Assembly (NCBI GenBank): GCA_040183005.1
Contig: JAMPIW010000002.1
Location: 434,001-498,000, forward strand
Direction: 5' to 3'
Source of the DNA: Gammaproteobacteria bacterium
GTDB lineage: Bacteria > Pseudomonadota > Gammaproteobacteria > Ga0077554 > Ga007554
Length of the DNA: 64,000 nucleotides
A model generated the notes under the pieces. That model worked only from the letters and a program-made list of their open reading frames with translations. It had not been told where the DNA came from and did no database searches. Made by a program: the position numbers and the translations under genes. Positions within the stretch are counted from its first letter, which is position 1. Each line of letters starts with the position of its first letter. This document shows, piece by piece, positions 54,658 to 62,730 of the stretch.

Positions 54658-55122
54658 TCACTTTTTAGGAGCAGGTGCTTGGGGCGCAGCGGGAGCGGAA
54701 GGTGCCGTCATCGGTTGATATGCGGGCGCCACCAGCGTCTGGACCGTGCTTCCGTGGAAGTGCGTCGGCGTGCCGGGGACACCGGAATGGCACATTCCGC
54801 AGTTTTCCACTGACCAGGCAATTTCGCCATTGTGGCAGGCGCCACAGAACTTGCCATCGATGATCTTGGCCATGGTTATCTTGTTGCCGCCCGCCTTGAA
54901 CTGGAAGCCCAAATCGGCATGGCACACCTTGCAGCGGAAACGGACACGGTGAAACCAGTGCGAAAAGACCGCAGGGCGCATACCTGCCGCATCAGCATAA
55001 TTATTGATCACAACATCACCATACTCCGCCTGCGCGGGCGTTGGCACCACTAAAACTGCAAGCCATGCGGCAACACCCAATACAGCGGCGCTCCACATGG
55101 AACGACTTTTGGTTACAAACAT
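54658..55122 (-). CDS. c7-type trihaem cytochrome (copy A, short)
   Basis: The 154-residue protein has a signal peptide (about 1-32, AQA-EYG) and CXXCH motifs at 64 (CKVCH), 93 (CGACH) and 108 (CGMCH). FSHWFHRVRF supplies His residues for distal ligation. It consists of little but the c7 domain, with a Pro/Ala-rich C-terminal tail after the last haem. It probably shuttles electrons in the periplasm towards the outer-membrane components encoded next to it. Confidence 0.9.
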   Translation of the reverse strand: MFVTKSRSMWSAAVLGVAAWLAVLVVPTPAQAEYGDVVINNYADAAGMRPAVFSHWFHRVRFRCKVCHADLGFQFKAGGNKITMAKIIDGKFCGACHNGEIAWSVENCGMCHSGVPGTPTHFHGSTVQTLVAPAYQPMTAPSAPAAPQAPAPKK

Positions 55123-55251
55123 TGCGCTACCCTCCCATCTTCAATTATCAAATCGTTTGACAACAATTTTCGCGGCTATATCCCAACCGCACAACACCAC
55201 ACATCGGCAACTGTTCCATGCGTTGCTCTACCTCGCCCATCCATGGGCTCG

Positions 55252-57108
55252 TCAAAAACGACGCGCAATCCTGAACAACAGCAATTTTGAATTCTGCCCG
55301 TCGATCTGTATTAAACGCAAGCTCAGACTTGCATCCAGGAGCCCAATCGCATAATCCAGGCGATTATCCCATTCGGAGCGGTCAATCCCCTGTTGCGTTG
55401 CCGACCTGGAAACAAACAGGTTGGACAGGAAACGCAAATTGGTGATGCCAAGCACGCTGGAATGCTGATAGTCAATTCTACCTGTTGCCGTTGTAATATT
55501 GGAAGCCGTACCGAGGCCAGGAAAATCCTGGCGCACATACTGCACAGTAAGATTACCCGATAAAAAACTCAAGCGGTTGATGGGCTGAGTCCGCATTATC
55601 TGAAAATTGGCAAGCTGCTGGTTATCCTTGGTATCGGACAGACTCCTCGAGTCCGATAGGGTCGCCTGCACGGTTGAGGTGCCGGTATCCGATTGGCTCC
55701 AGGCCACCATACCGGTATGATCCAGCCGGGTATTCGCAGCGGCAATCCCGCTAAACTGGCGGTTCGCCACCGTCCCTTGGTGGTCCTGCTGGGCAGTAAT
55801 CGTATCACTGCCACCAAAACGGTAAAACCCGTTAAGCGACTGCCCCAGGCTCATCCTCACCGAAGATGTATCGTTCACAAGCCATGTTTTCTGGCCGTTG
55901 TGCGCCAAAGTGGCATAAACCGATTGCCGGCTTTCGTTTTTGTGCGGCAGTTGATTATCCGCCTTGTCAGTCTGGTTATCAGCCGATCCCGTAGCATACC
56001 ATTGATACGTGCCAGACCCCTTGAAAAGATCCATGGTGTCGGACTGATACAAAGCTCCCACCTGCTGCCGTGAGATCCGTGTTGCCACACCGTTGCTGTC
56101 TGTAGCTGTTACCGCCGCGCTGCCATCAAAACGCAAGCGCTTGTTATATTGATAAAACCCGCCAAGGTTGGCGCTAAGATTGAGCGAACTATTGGAATCA
56201 AGCGGGGTATTGCCATCGAGCTTGAAAGCCCGCACACCGCCGCTGAGCGAGAGCGGACTCGCCTCGGGGCGCCAAAACACGAATGTTGAGGCCTGTGCGA
56301 TATTGGTGGTGCTGCTGCCCGAGGTCGCACTGGCACTAGTCACCCGAAAAGAGCGGTCAAAATTGTAGTAACTGGCCTTGGAATCAACCCGCAACGCGGG
56401 GGACGCCGTGTAAAAATGACTCAGGTCAAAGATAAGGCTCTCATTGCGCAACTTGGACAATGAGTGTTCGGTAGTCCCCTGGCTTAACTTGACCAGAAGA
56501 TTCTGCTTTGAGCGCCGCATATCCATCTCCAGCCCCAGCAGGCTGTCGTCATAGCTACCGTCGGTGACCGAACTCCAGTTCGAGGTGTCATACCGGAACA
56601 GGAAACGGTCGTTTTGCTCCGTAAGATACGACTGCCGCAATTCGAGACGGCGGGTATCAAACTCCAGGTTTGTAAACGTCACCGGGGCGCTGCTGATCCG
56701 CCCCATGTCAACACGGCTATTGCTAGTCAAATATCGCAGACTGAAAGGCGAGCGGCTTTGCGGAAGCAGGTTGAGATTGAACTCGCCCGTCACTATGTTG
56801 GAACTGCTGTCCTGGAGACCGCTATCCGAATTAGCCTTGCTGACACTGGCGGCATCCCGCATCAAGGTCAGACCACCTTCCGCCGTGGCAAACCAGGGCT
56901 GCCAGATATAGGAATTCGCGCGCAAATTGACAAGGAACTGATTGCTCGCCGTTTTGCTGTCATCGGAACCTTGCAGCAGACGGTAGTTGTAGCCCAGGCT
57001 GCCCGTCACCTCCGCAGGCCCCACAGCCACCGCGAAGCCACGCAAAGGCCACGCGAACGCGAGCAGTGCCAGCATATAATGCCTGGCGTCAAATCTGCTC
57101 ATATACAT
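55252..57108 (-). CDS. Outer-membrane beta-barrel protein, possible cytochrome conduit porin
   Basis: The 618-residue protein has a signal peptide (about 1-28) and then amphipathic alternating strands throughout (QFLVNLRANSYIWQPWFATAEGG, LRYLTSNSRVDMGRI, LLLFRIARRF), ending in Phe as outer-membrane barrels do. The length suits a barrel of roughly 20 or more strands. It contains no CXXCH. Its place between the tetrahaem/PPIase and trihaem genes suggests a barrel that holds or passes a cytochrome, as MtrB/PioB or the Geobacter Omb porins do. I cannot assign it to one of these families by eye. Confidence 0.8.
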   Translation of the reverse strand: MYMSRFDARHYMLALLAFAWPLRGFAVAVGPAEVTGSLGYNYRLLQGSDDSKTASNQFLVNLRANSYIWQPWFATAEGGLTLMRDAASVSKANSDSGLQDSSSNIVTGEFNLNLLPQSRSPFSLRYLTSNSRVDMGRISSAPVTFTNLEFDTRRLELRQSYLTEQNDRFLFRYDTSNWSSVTDGSYDDSLLGLEMDMRRSKQNLLVKLSQGTTEHSLSKLRNESLIFDLSHFYTASPALRVDSKASYYNFDRSFRVTSASATSGSSTTNIAQASTFVFWRPEASPLSLSGGVRAFKLDGNTPLDSNSSLNLSANLGGFYQYNKRLRFDGSAAVTATDSNGVATRISRQQVGALYQSDTMDLFKGSGTYQWYATGSADNQTDKADNQLPHKNESRQSVYATLAHNGQKTWLVNDTSSVRMSLGQSLNGFYRFGGSDTITAQQDHQGTVANRQFSGIAAANTRLDHTGMVAWSQSDTGTSTVQATLSDSRSLSDTKDNQQLANFQIMRTQPINRLSFLSGNLTVQYVRQDFPGLGTASNITTATGRIDYQHSSVLGITNLRFLSNLFVSRSATQQGIDRSEWDNRLDYAIGLLDASLSLRLIQIDGQNSKLLLFRIARRF

Positions 57109-57219
57109 AAGGCGTGACAGTCATATTGCCAACCGCGCCGACGGCGCGCCCCTAGATAGCATTCAAATTATTATTAAAAACAGCACCGAATTGCAGACCG
57201 CCCCACACGCTCTGCGATT

Positions 57220-58110
57220 TCACGGGCCAGCATCTTTTTCTTCATTTATCGTAACCGGCGTCTCCCTGCGCAGCCGCTCGATAAGCGCCTGCCACGCCAC
57301 CTCCCCCCGCTCCCTCGCCAGCAAGTCACGCGCGCGCGATTTTGCGGCATCAAACGCGCTTAATGCGGGCGCGACGCGCTCCTCCAGCCGCAGCACCGCC
57401 ACCCCTTGCAGCAACAACAGCGGCGCGGAGACATCACCCGGCTTCATGCCATCCAACACCTGCTGCGCCTCGCCGGCCAGCATACCTTTATGCACATATC
57501 CCAGATCCCCGCCCCGGCCCGCCGAAACGTCCCCCGAGTGCAACCGGGCCAGCTCGGCGAAATCCGCCTCCCGGCGCTGTGGCTCTGCCTGGCGCAGCCT
57601 GCCAACCAGGCGTGCCGCCTCGGCCTCCGCTGCCTTCCATGCCGCACCTGTCGCAGAAGGCTCCACCTTGAGCAGGATCAACGCAACCCTCAACCGCTCC
57701 GGCGCGGTAAACTTATCCGGATGCGCATTATAATAACCGCGCACCTCTTCCGCGCCCGGCTCCGGCACACGCCGGACATCCGCATCCAGACGCCCCAGCA
57801 GATCGTCGCCTTCCAAGCCCCGGTTCTTCGCCTCCTGCCGCAGCAGAGCACGGTCAATCAAAGCCTGCGCCACTTCGCGGCGGTAGGCGTCAACCTGCTC
57901 CTGTGAGGGCGCACCATGAAAAAACTTGCGCCGCATCCCCTCATGCAGCGCGGACTGATACTCCGCCTGCGATATCGCCTCACCCCCAACTATAGCGAAC
58001 GGCGCGACCACTCCTTGAGTCTCCTGGGGCGGCACGCCAGCAACAGCAACGCCCACCAAGGCCAGGGTTAATATCTGCAACGCCCACCAGCGCCCCCCCC
58101 TATTTCGCAT
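57220..58110 (-). CDS. PpiC/SurA-type peptidyl-prolyl isomerase
   Basis: The 296-residue protein has a signal/anchor (about 8-26), a helical SurA-like N-domain (ISQAEYQSALHEGMRRKFF) and a parvulin domain (RVALILLKVEP to GVAVLRLEERV; HSGDVSAGRGGDLGYVHKGML is the parvulin core). It is likely a periplasmic chaperone for export of the neighbouring cytochromes or barrel. It overlaps the tetrahaem gene by 11 bases. An eight-G run at the seventh codon makes a sequencing frameshift possible there. PPIases are recurrent neighbours of cytochrome-filament genes. Confidence 0.9.
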   Translation of the reverse strand: MRNRGGRWWALQILTLALVGVAVAGVPPQETQGVVAPFAIVGGEAISQAEYQSALHEGMRRKFFHGAPSQEQVDAYRREVAQALIDRALLRQEAKNRGLEGDDLLGRLDADVRRVPEPGAEEVRGYYNAHPDKFTAPERLRVALILLKVEPSATGAAWKAAEAEAARLVGRLRQAEPQRREADFAELARLHSGDVSAGRGGDLGYVHKGMLAGEAQQVLDGMKPGDVSAPLLLLQGVAVLRLEERVAPALSAFDAAKSRARDLLARERGEVAWQALIERLRRETPVTINEEKDAGP

Positions 58111-58954
58111 GACAGGTCAAACATAACGCGCTGCCCTTGGGATCAATGCGCAGGAAGGTGGGATTGTAATCGACATGCGGATCATGGCACGAGGCACACT
58201 CAACATACGGTTGCGGCTCGCCGGCATATTTGCCGCGCGTACCGGTGCGCGTGTATAGCTTCATGTCGGTCTTTTCGAAGGCCAGCGAGCCCTCCACGGG
58301 GGTGTTTACCCACCACACCCTCTCCGTGCCGACAATCGCGGTGTTGGCCTGGTTGAAATCCTTGTCAGCGCCCGGACCGGAGGGATTGGAATTGGAATAG
58401 CCCCCGCCCGCATACTGGATGCCCACCGGGTGATCATTGGTCAGATCCTTGCTCAAATTGGTGATAACGTTGGGTGGCGCGATCCTGCCGCCGACGGAGG
58501 CCGCCTGACCGCTCCAGATGCCGCTCCTGAAGCCTGGAACAACCCGCCCGGATCCAGGCTCGTTAAGCAACGAGTCCATCGCCTGGGTGCCGTCATGACA
58601 GGAAAGACAAGCCAGTGAGACTGAGCCCACCTGCTCCACATGGGCATCGAGCGTGGTGGTGCCCATCTGGTCATAGGTTTGAAAGCCATTGGGGTCGAGA
58701 TTGCGGTTCCAGATGGGAACGGCTGCGGCCTCGTTGCCACCATGGGGGGTATGGCAGAACACGCAAATCTCCCGCGTGCCGCTAAATTGGCTGGCCGCGT
58801 TCACGCCCGTGCTGCCGAGATTGTGCTTGGTGTTAAAAATGCCGGCCAGCGCGCCGCCTGCGGCAAAAAAAACCGAGCCACAGACAATAAGCAGCACTGC
58901 ACCGACAACGAGCCCTCTCCCACGCAACGAATGTTCTTGGTGATTTATTTTCAA
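58100..58954 (-). CDS. Tetrahaem c-type cytochrome, OmcE-like
   Basis: The 284-residue exported protein has a signal segment (about 14-38) and four CXXCH motifs at 64 (CVFCH), 116 (CLSCH), 253 (CASCH) and 278 (CLTCH). IFNTKHNL before the first haem, CHTPHGG, CLSCHDGT, DLTNDHPV, CHDPH and the terminal LCLTCH follow the plan of OmcE of Geobacter sulfurreducens, whose tetrahaem subunits polymerise into an extracellular filament; the match is by memory of the motifs. The start codon is TTG (58954) with GAGGGTGG upstream. It heads the cluster. Confidence 0.88.
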   Translation of the reverse strand: MKINHQEHSLRGRGLVVGAVLLIVCGSVFFAAGGALAGIFNTKHNLGSTGVNAASQFSGTREICVFCHTPHGGNEAAAVPIWNRNLDPNGFQTYDQMGTTTLDAHVEQVGSVSLACLSCHDGTQAMDSLLNEPGSGRVVPGFRSGIWSGQAASVGGRIAPPNVITNLSKDLTNDHPVGIQYAGGGYSNSNPSGPGADKDFNQANTAIVGTERVWWVNTPVEGSLAFEKTDMKLYTRTGTRGKYAGEPQPYVECASCHDPHVDYNPTFLRIDPKGSALCLTCHAK

Positions 58955-58979
58955 TTATGCCACCCTCGTTGTCTTTAGC

Positions 58980-59009
58980 TTTCTAACACAGGGGGTTTTG
59001 CACTGTCAA
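58980..59009 (-). promoter_or_regulatory. Candidate sigma-70 promoter for the cytochrome cluster
   Basis: On the minus strand TTGACA (complement of 59004-59009) is followed after 18 bases by TAGAAA (complement of 58980-58985). This would place the start about 18 bases before the TTG codon of the tetrahaem gene. The -35 is perfect; the -10 matches four of six. Confidence 0.45.
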
Positions 59010-59121
59010 TGAAATGACAAAACAGAGGCCGATAGTCCAGGCAAAACGAGGCAAAACCATACAAAATAAAGGGTCGCCGGAGCAGCTCCCCCTTCAGCTT
59101 GCTTCATGGCAAACGGCACAC

Positions 59122-59147
59122 AAAAAATGGGCGCCCGAAGGCGCCCA
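59122..59147 (-). terminator. Rho-independent terminator of the first porin gene
   Basis: Read on the minus strand, TGGGCGCC-TTCG-GGCGCCCA (59147 to 59128) forms an eight-base stem with a tetraloop followed by TTTTTT (59127 to 59122). It lies 24 bases after the porin stop. Confidence 0.92.
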
Positions 59148-59171
59148 CTCAATCCCGTAAAACGTGACTGT

Positions 59172-60251
59172 TTACTTGGATGAGAACTTGTAATTGATGC
59201 CGACAGACAAGGCAGATACACTCTTGTCGTTGTAACCGGCGGTGGCTAACTGGCCGTTCCACAGACCATAGGCACCATTTTTGTCGTTATTCATCATCGT
59301 GTAAAGGGCGTAAACCTCGGCGGTCTTGCTCATCGCATAGGCTGCGCCCAGCGAATATTGCATGGCGCCCGTATCCGATTTACTGCCCATATCGCCTGCA
59401 CCAGCCACCGCAGCCTTGAGAGTGGTATAGCCCATTTTGTGGGCCGCGTTCACATACCAAGCCTTGCGGTCACCATTAGCGCCGCCCTTGTCAGCCTTCT
59501 CCCAGACACCGCCCACCGTCGTACCCTGTCCAAAGTCCCACGACCCGCCCAGCCGGGTTGCCCTGGCGTCATTGGTGCCGGTGTAGTTGCCCTGCGACTC
59601 AAAAGCCGCCGCCAGATATAGCGGGCCATTGCCATAGGTCGCGTTCACACTGCCCACACTCTTGTCACCATCGCTGGTGGATCGAGGCAGATCATCGCTT
59701 TTATCGCTAGGCGCGTAGGCCCCCGACAGCTTGAATCCCTGCATTTCGGGCGAGGTATAAACGATGATATTGTTGCTGCGCTTATCGAATACCAGCGTCC
59801 CACCGATGTTGCCGATGATGGCATTGTAATCGGCCCGGGTATCGGCAAAAGCATCGATGCGCTGGGTCGCCAGCCGAAGAGGCGTCTCGATTTTGCCGAT
59901 CTGCGCGGTACCAAAACCGCCGGTCAGGCCAAGAAAGGTATTACGGGGCCCAGTGGCAAACCCTCCCGTATCGAAATCCACACGCTGCTCGATCTGCCAT
60001 ATCGCCTTCAGGCCGTTACCCAGATCCTCGTCACCCTTAAAGCCAATGCGAGACACATTGTTCGTCACCGAAAGCGCGCTCTTGTCAGGGTTGGCAAGAC
60101 CACTGCCCGCAGGAGGAGCAAGGCCCGTGTCATCATTATTGACATAATCCACGGACATCCGCGCCTGGCCATATACCTCCACTCCGGCCTGCGCGGCTAA
60201 CGGCGTAGCCAACACACCAGCAACTGCCAAGGCAATTAGTTTCTTCTGCAT
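59172..60251 (-). CDS. Gram-negative trimeric-type porin
   Basis: The 359-residue outer-membrane porin of the 16-strand family has a signal peptide ([18 protein letters not shown]) and the typical start [12 protein letters not shown], and strands such as [26 protein letters not shown] (here [13 protein letters not shown]). ATG 60251 is used with AGGGG upstream; an upstream in-frame start at 60266 is unlikely. The C-terminus reads YKFSSK, three residues beyond the usual terminal Phe. It is a paralogue of the next porin. Confidence 0.93.
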   Translation of the reverse strand: [359 protein letters not shown]

Positions 60252-60455
60252 TTGTACCCCTCTCAATAGTAATTAACACCTACACCCTCCCCCGGCACTC
60301 CCGAGGACAACGCAATCACCCCGTCTTAGCATATCAAGGCAAAAGCTCCTTGCATTCCGCTATATGAATCCTTGTTCGCAAGGTTTCACGAAAATTTAAT
60401 ATATGCAAACGCAAGACTGTACCGAAAGGTGTCCGTCACAGCAACAGCAAAAAAT

Positions 60456-60496
60456 GTAGGCTGGGTCCGGAGCTTGCGCTCCTTGACCCAACCTAC
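60456..60496. repeat. Imperfect palindromic repeat in the 60252-60662 gap
   Basis: GTAGGCTGGGTCCGGAGC (60456-60473) and GCTCCTTGACCCAACCTAC (60478-60496) pair with a few mismatches. GTAGGTTGGGT-type palindromes are dispersed in many proteobacterial genomes. Apart from this and the terminator at 60522-60553, the 411-base gap holds nothing I recognise. Confidence 0.6.
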
Positions 60497-60521
60497 GTCA
60501 CTCTCTCAAATGAATAAACGC

Positions 60522-60553
60522 AAAAAAAACGGGCGCCTGATAAGGACGCCCGT
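60522..60553 (-). terminator. Rho-independent terminator of the second porin gene
   Basis: On the minus strand ACGGGCG (60553 to 60547) pairs with CGCCCGT (60535 to 60529) over an 11-base loop, followed by a run of T (60529 to 60522). It lies about 110 bases after the porin stop. Confidence 0.85.
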
Positions 60554-60662
60554 CGAATTACTGCTTTTATTACGCGCGACTCGCGGCGAACCGTGATGCG
60601 GCGGGAATCTCCCCCGCCGCACCACATCACTCGCCACTTGTCATGCGCGATCTGTCACCGTC

Positions 60663-61763
60663 TTACTTGGACGAGAACATGTGCTTGATGCCGAGCGAGA
60701 AGGACGATACAGACTTGTCGGCATAACCTGAAATGCTCTCAAGACCATAGGCGCCGAACTTGTCGTTGCTGACCTGGGTGTACAGGGCATAGGCCTCGGT
60801 GGTCTTGGACAGGTCGTAGCCCGCGCCGACTGAGAACTGCTGCGCGCCGGTGTCGCTAAGCCCTGTGCCACTCCACTTATCTGCGGAGCCATAGGCGGCC
60901 TTGACGTTAAAGGCATCCATCTTGTGCATACCGCTCAGGTACCAGGCGTTGCGATCACCCATGCTACCACCCAGATCCATGTTCTCGAACAACGCGCCGA
61001 TGGTGGTGCCCTGGCCGAAATTCCAGCCGCCGCCCACTTTCCAGGACTTGGTGCTCGGGGTGCCGGTGCCGCCGCCCAGGCCAGCCTTGTTCAGAGCCTC
61101 ATAGGCCGCCGCCAGGAACAGCGGGCCGTTGTCATAGGTACCGCTCAGGCTATAGGCGTCCTTCTTGCCATCATCCTTGGTGCGCGGCAGGTTGTCGCCA
61201 GAACCACCGACCAGATCATTATAGTTGGCGACATAAGCCAGCGTGCCCTGGAAGCCGCTCATGCTCGGCGTAACATAGGCCAGCGAGTTGTTGGTGCGCA
61301 GGTTGCCAACGTTGGTGTCACCGGTCAGTTGCCCGGCGCTGCCGACGCTGCCGACGATGGCATTGTAGTCCGCCTTGGTGTCCTTGAACACATCCAGGCG
61401 CTCGGTGGAGGTGCGGTAGGGGGTGCTCAGCTTGCCGGCCAGCACTGTGCCGAAGTTGCCGCCCAGGCCGAGGAAAGTGTCACGTGCTTCGTTGCCCCAC
61501 GTGCCGCTGTCGAATTTCACGCCCTGCTCGATCTGCCACAGACCCTTCAGACCGTTACCAAAATCCTCGCTGCCCTTGAAGCCGATACGTGACTTGTTGC
61601 TGGAGACGGAGAAGGCGCTCTTGTCATCGCCGGCAATCGGGGTGTCGTTGTTGCTGTAATCGACCGACATGCGGGCCTGACCGTAGATCTCGACATCAGC
61701 CTGCGCGGCCAACGGGGCAGCCAATACACCGGCGACAGCCAAAGCAATCAGTTTTTTCTGCAT
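60663..61763 (-). CDS. Gram-negative trimeric-type porin (paralogue)
   Basis: The 366-residue porin has nearly the same signal peptide as the other porin ([10 protein letters not shown]) and begins [41 protein letters not shown] and the terminal HMFSSK match its paralogue. Length and pattern fit a 16-strand barrel for diffusion of small solutes. GGGAG lies about 11 bases before ATG 61763. The two porins are separate transcription units, each with its own terminator. Confidence 0.94.
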   Translation of the reverse strand: [366 protein letters not shown]

Positions 61764-61912
61764 TTGTAAATTCTCCCTTGAGTGTAGGTTGGAAGGTCAC
61801 GTTGTAAAGTGACACAGCTTGGACTGTAATGAGGGCTTAGCGGAAATGCAACAACTATTTCAAAAAAAGCAACAGAGCAGGGAGTTGTGTTGTAAATATG
61901 ATACAACAACAG

Positions 61913-61973
61913 TGTAGGGTGCGCCGTGCGCACCATATTATCTCGATGCTTGGTGCGCACGGCGCACCCTACA
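61913..61973. repeat. Perfect 23-bp inverted repeat with 15-base loop
   Basis: The 23 bases at 61913-61935 are the exact complement of 61951-61973; arms contain GGGTGCGCCGTGCGCACC. Palindromes of this composition are scattered in many proteobacteria. It occupies the 382-base gap between the porin and the toxin-antitoxin genes; the rest of the gap shows no gene. Confidence 0.8.
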
Positions 61974-62145
61974 ACTAACCGTAACTCGCCGTGACAAACA
62001 TAGAGAGGGAGCCGCCGCGCTGTTACGAATACCCTGAAGGGCGGCGCGCAGTCTCCCCTCCAGGGAACAAGAAAATTTGGTTGCCTTTTGGTTCTTTTTG
62101 CAATACATTACAACCGTTATACTGCTCACAAACGTGGAGGACGCC

Positions 62146-62364
62146 ATGGCAACTGCAATGAAACTATCGGATGAACTGGTGGAGGCGGCCAAACCCTACG
62201 CCAACGCAATGCACCGTTCCGTGCCCAAACAGATTGAATATTGGGCGCGGATAGGAAAGGCGGCCGAGGACAACCCGGATCTGCCCGTTGGATTCATCAT
62301 CGATACCCTGGTTGGTATAGAAGAAGACCGGGCAGGAATGGGCAAGGAATACAAATTCGGATGA
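62146..62364 (+). CDS. ParD-like antitoxin
   Basis: The 72-residue protein reads MATAMKLSDELVEAAKPYANAMHRS, a ribbon-helix-helix start, followed by VPKQIEYWARIGKAAEDNPDLP, typical of the ParD-like family. ATG 62146 has GTGGAGG eight bases upstream. It overlaps the toxin gene by four bases (ATGA), the usual antitoxin-first arrangement. It should neutralise the RelE/ParE-type product and may repress its own promoter. Confidence 0.88.
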   Translation: MATAMKLSDELVEAAKPYANAMHRSVPKQIEYWARIGKAAEDNPDLPVGFIIDTLVGIEEDRAGMGKEYKFG

Positions 62365-62633
62365 AGCTGGTCGCAACACCCCGATTCGAGCGCGCGACAA
62401 AAAAGCTCCGCCCAGACGAAAAGCAGGCTTTAGACAATGCAGTGCGAACCATCGCCGCCCACCCGGAAGCCGGAGAGATGAAAAAGGGCGACTTGGCGGG
62501 TATGCGTGCTTTCAAGTATCGCCACAACGCACAGCTTCTTTTGCTGACCTACCGTGTAACGGAAGACAAAGACGCTATCAAGCTTCTGTCTTTTGGATCA
62601 CACGAGAATTTTTACCGTAACCTGAAGGCGTAG
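62361..62633 (+). CDS. RelE/ParE-superfamily toxin
   Basis: The 90-residue basic protein begins MKLVATPRFERATKKLRPDEKQ and contains MKKGDLAGMRAFKYRHN and LLLTYRVTEDKDAIKLLSFGSHENFYRNLK, the RelE/ParE fold pattern in which the C-terminal strand ends with a His and an aromatic residue. Start ATG 62361 overlaps the antitoxin stop. RelE-type mRNA cleavage or gyrase poisoning cannot be told apart from sequence alone. Confidence 0.9.
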   Translation: MKLVATPRFERATKKLRPDEKQALDNAVRTIAAHPEAGEMKKGDLAGMRAFKYRHNAQLLLLTYRVTEDKDAIKLLSFGSHENFYRNLKA

Positions 62634-62656
62634 CACGGCATGAGCAAACGCAGAAA

Positions 62657-62730
62657 TGGCTGGGGGACTAGGATTCGAACCTAGGTTGACGGAGTCAGAG
62701 TCCGCCGTCCTACCGCTAGACGATCCCCCA
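62657..62730 (-). tRNA. tRNA-Gln (anticodon CTG)
   Basis: A 74-base cloverleaf is read on the minus strand. The acceptor TGGGGGA pairs with TCCCCCA, followed by G and an encoded CCA. The D arm is GTCT-AGCGGT-AGGAC-like, the anticodon stem-loop is GCGGA-CTCTGAC-TCCGT with anticodon CTG, and the T arm is CCTAGGTTCGAATCCTAGT-like. CTG reads CAG codons for glutamine. Confidence 0.93.

Noticed and set aside
42389-58954. Calling the cluster a classical MtrCAB/PioAB system
   Set aside because: There is no decahaem MtrA-type protein next to the barrel, and the barrel lacks an N-terminal CXXC motif that I could see; the tetrahaem protein fits OmcE better.
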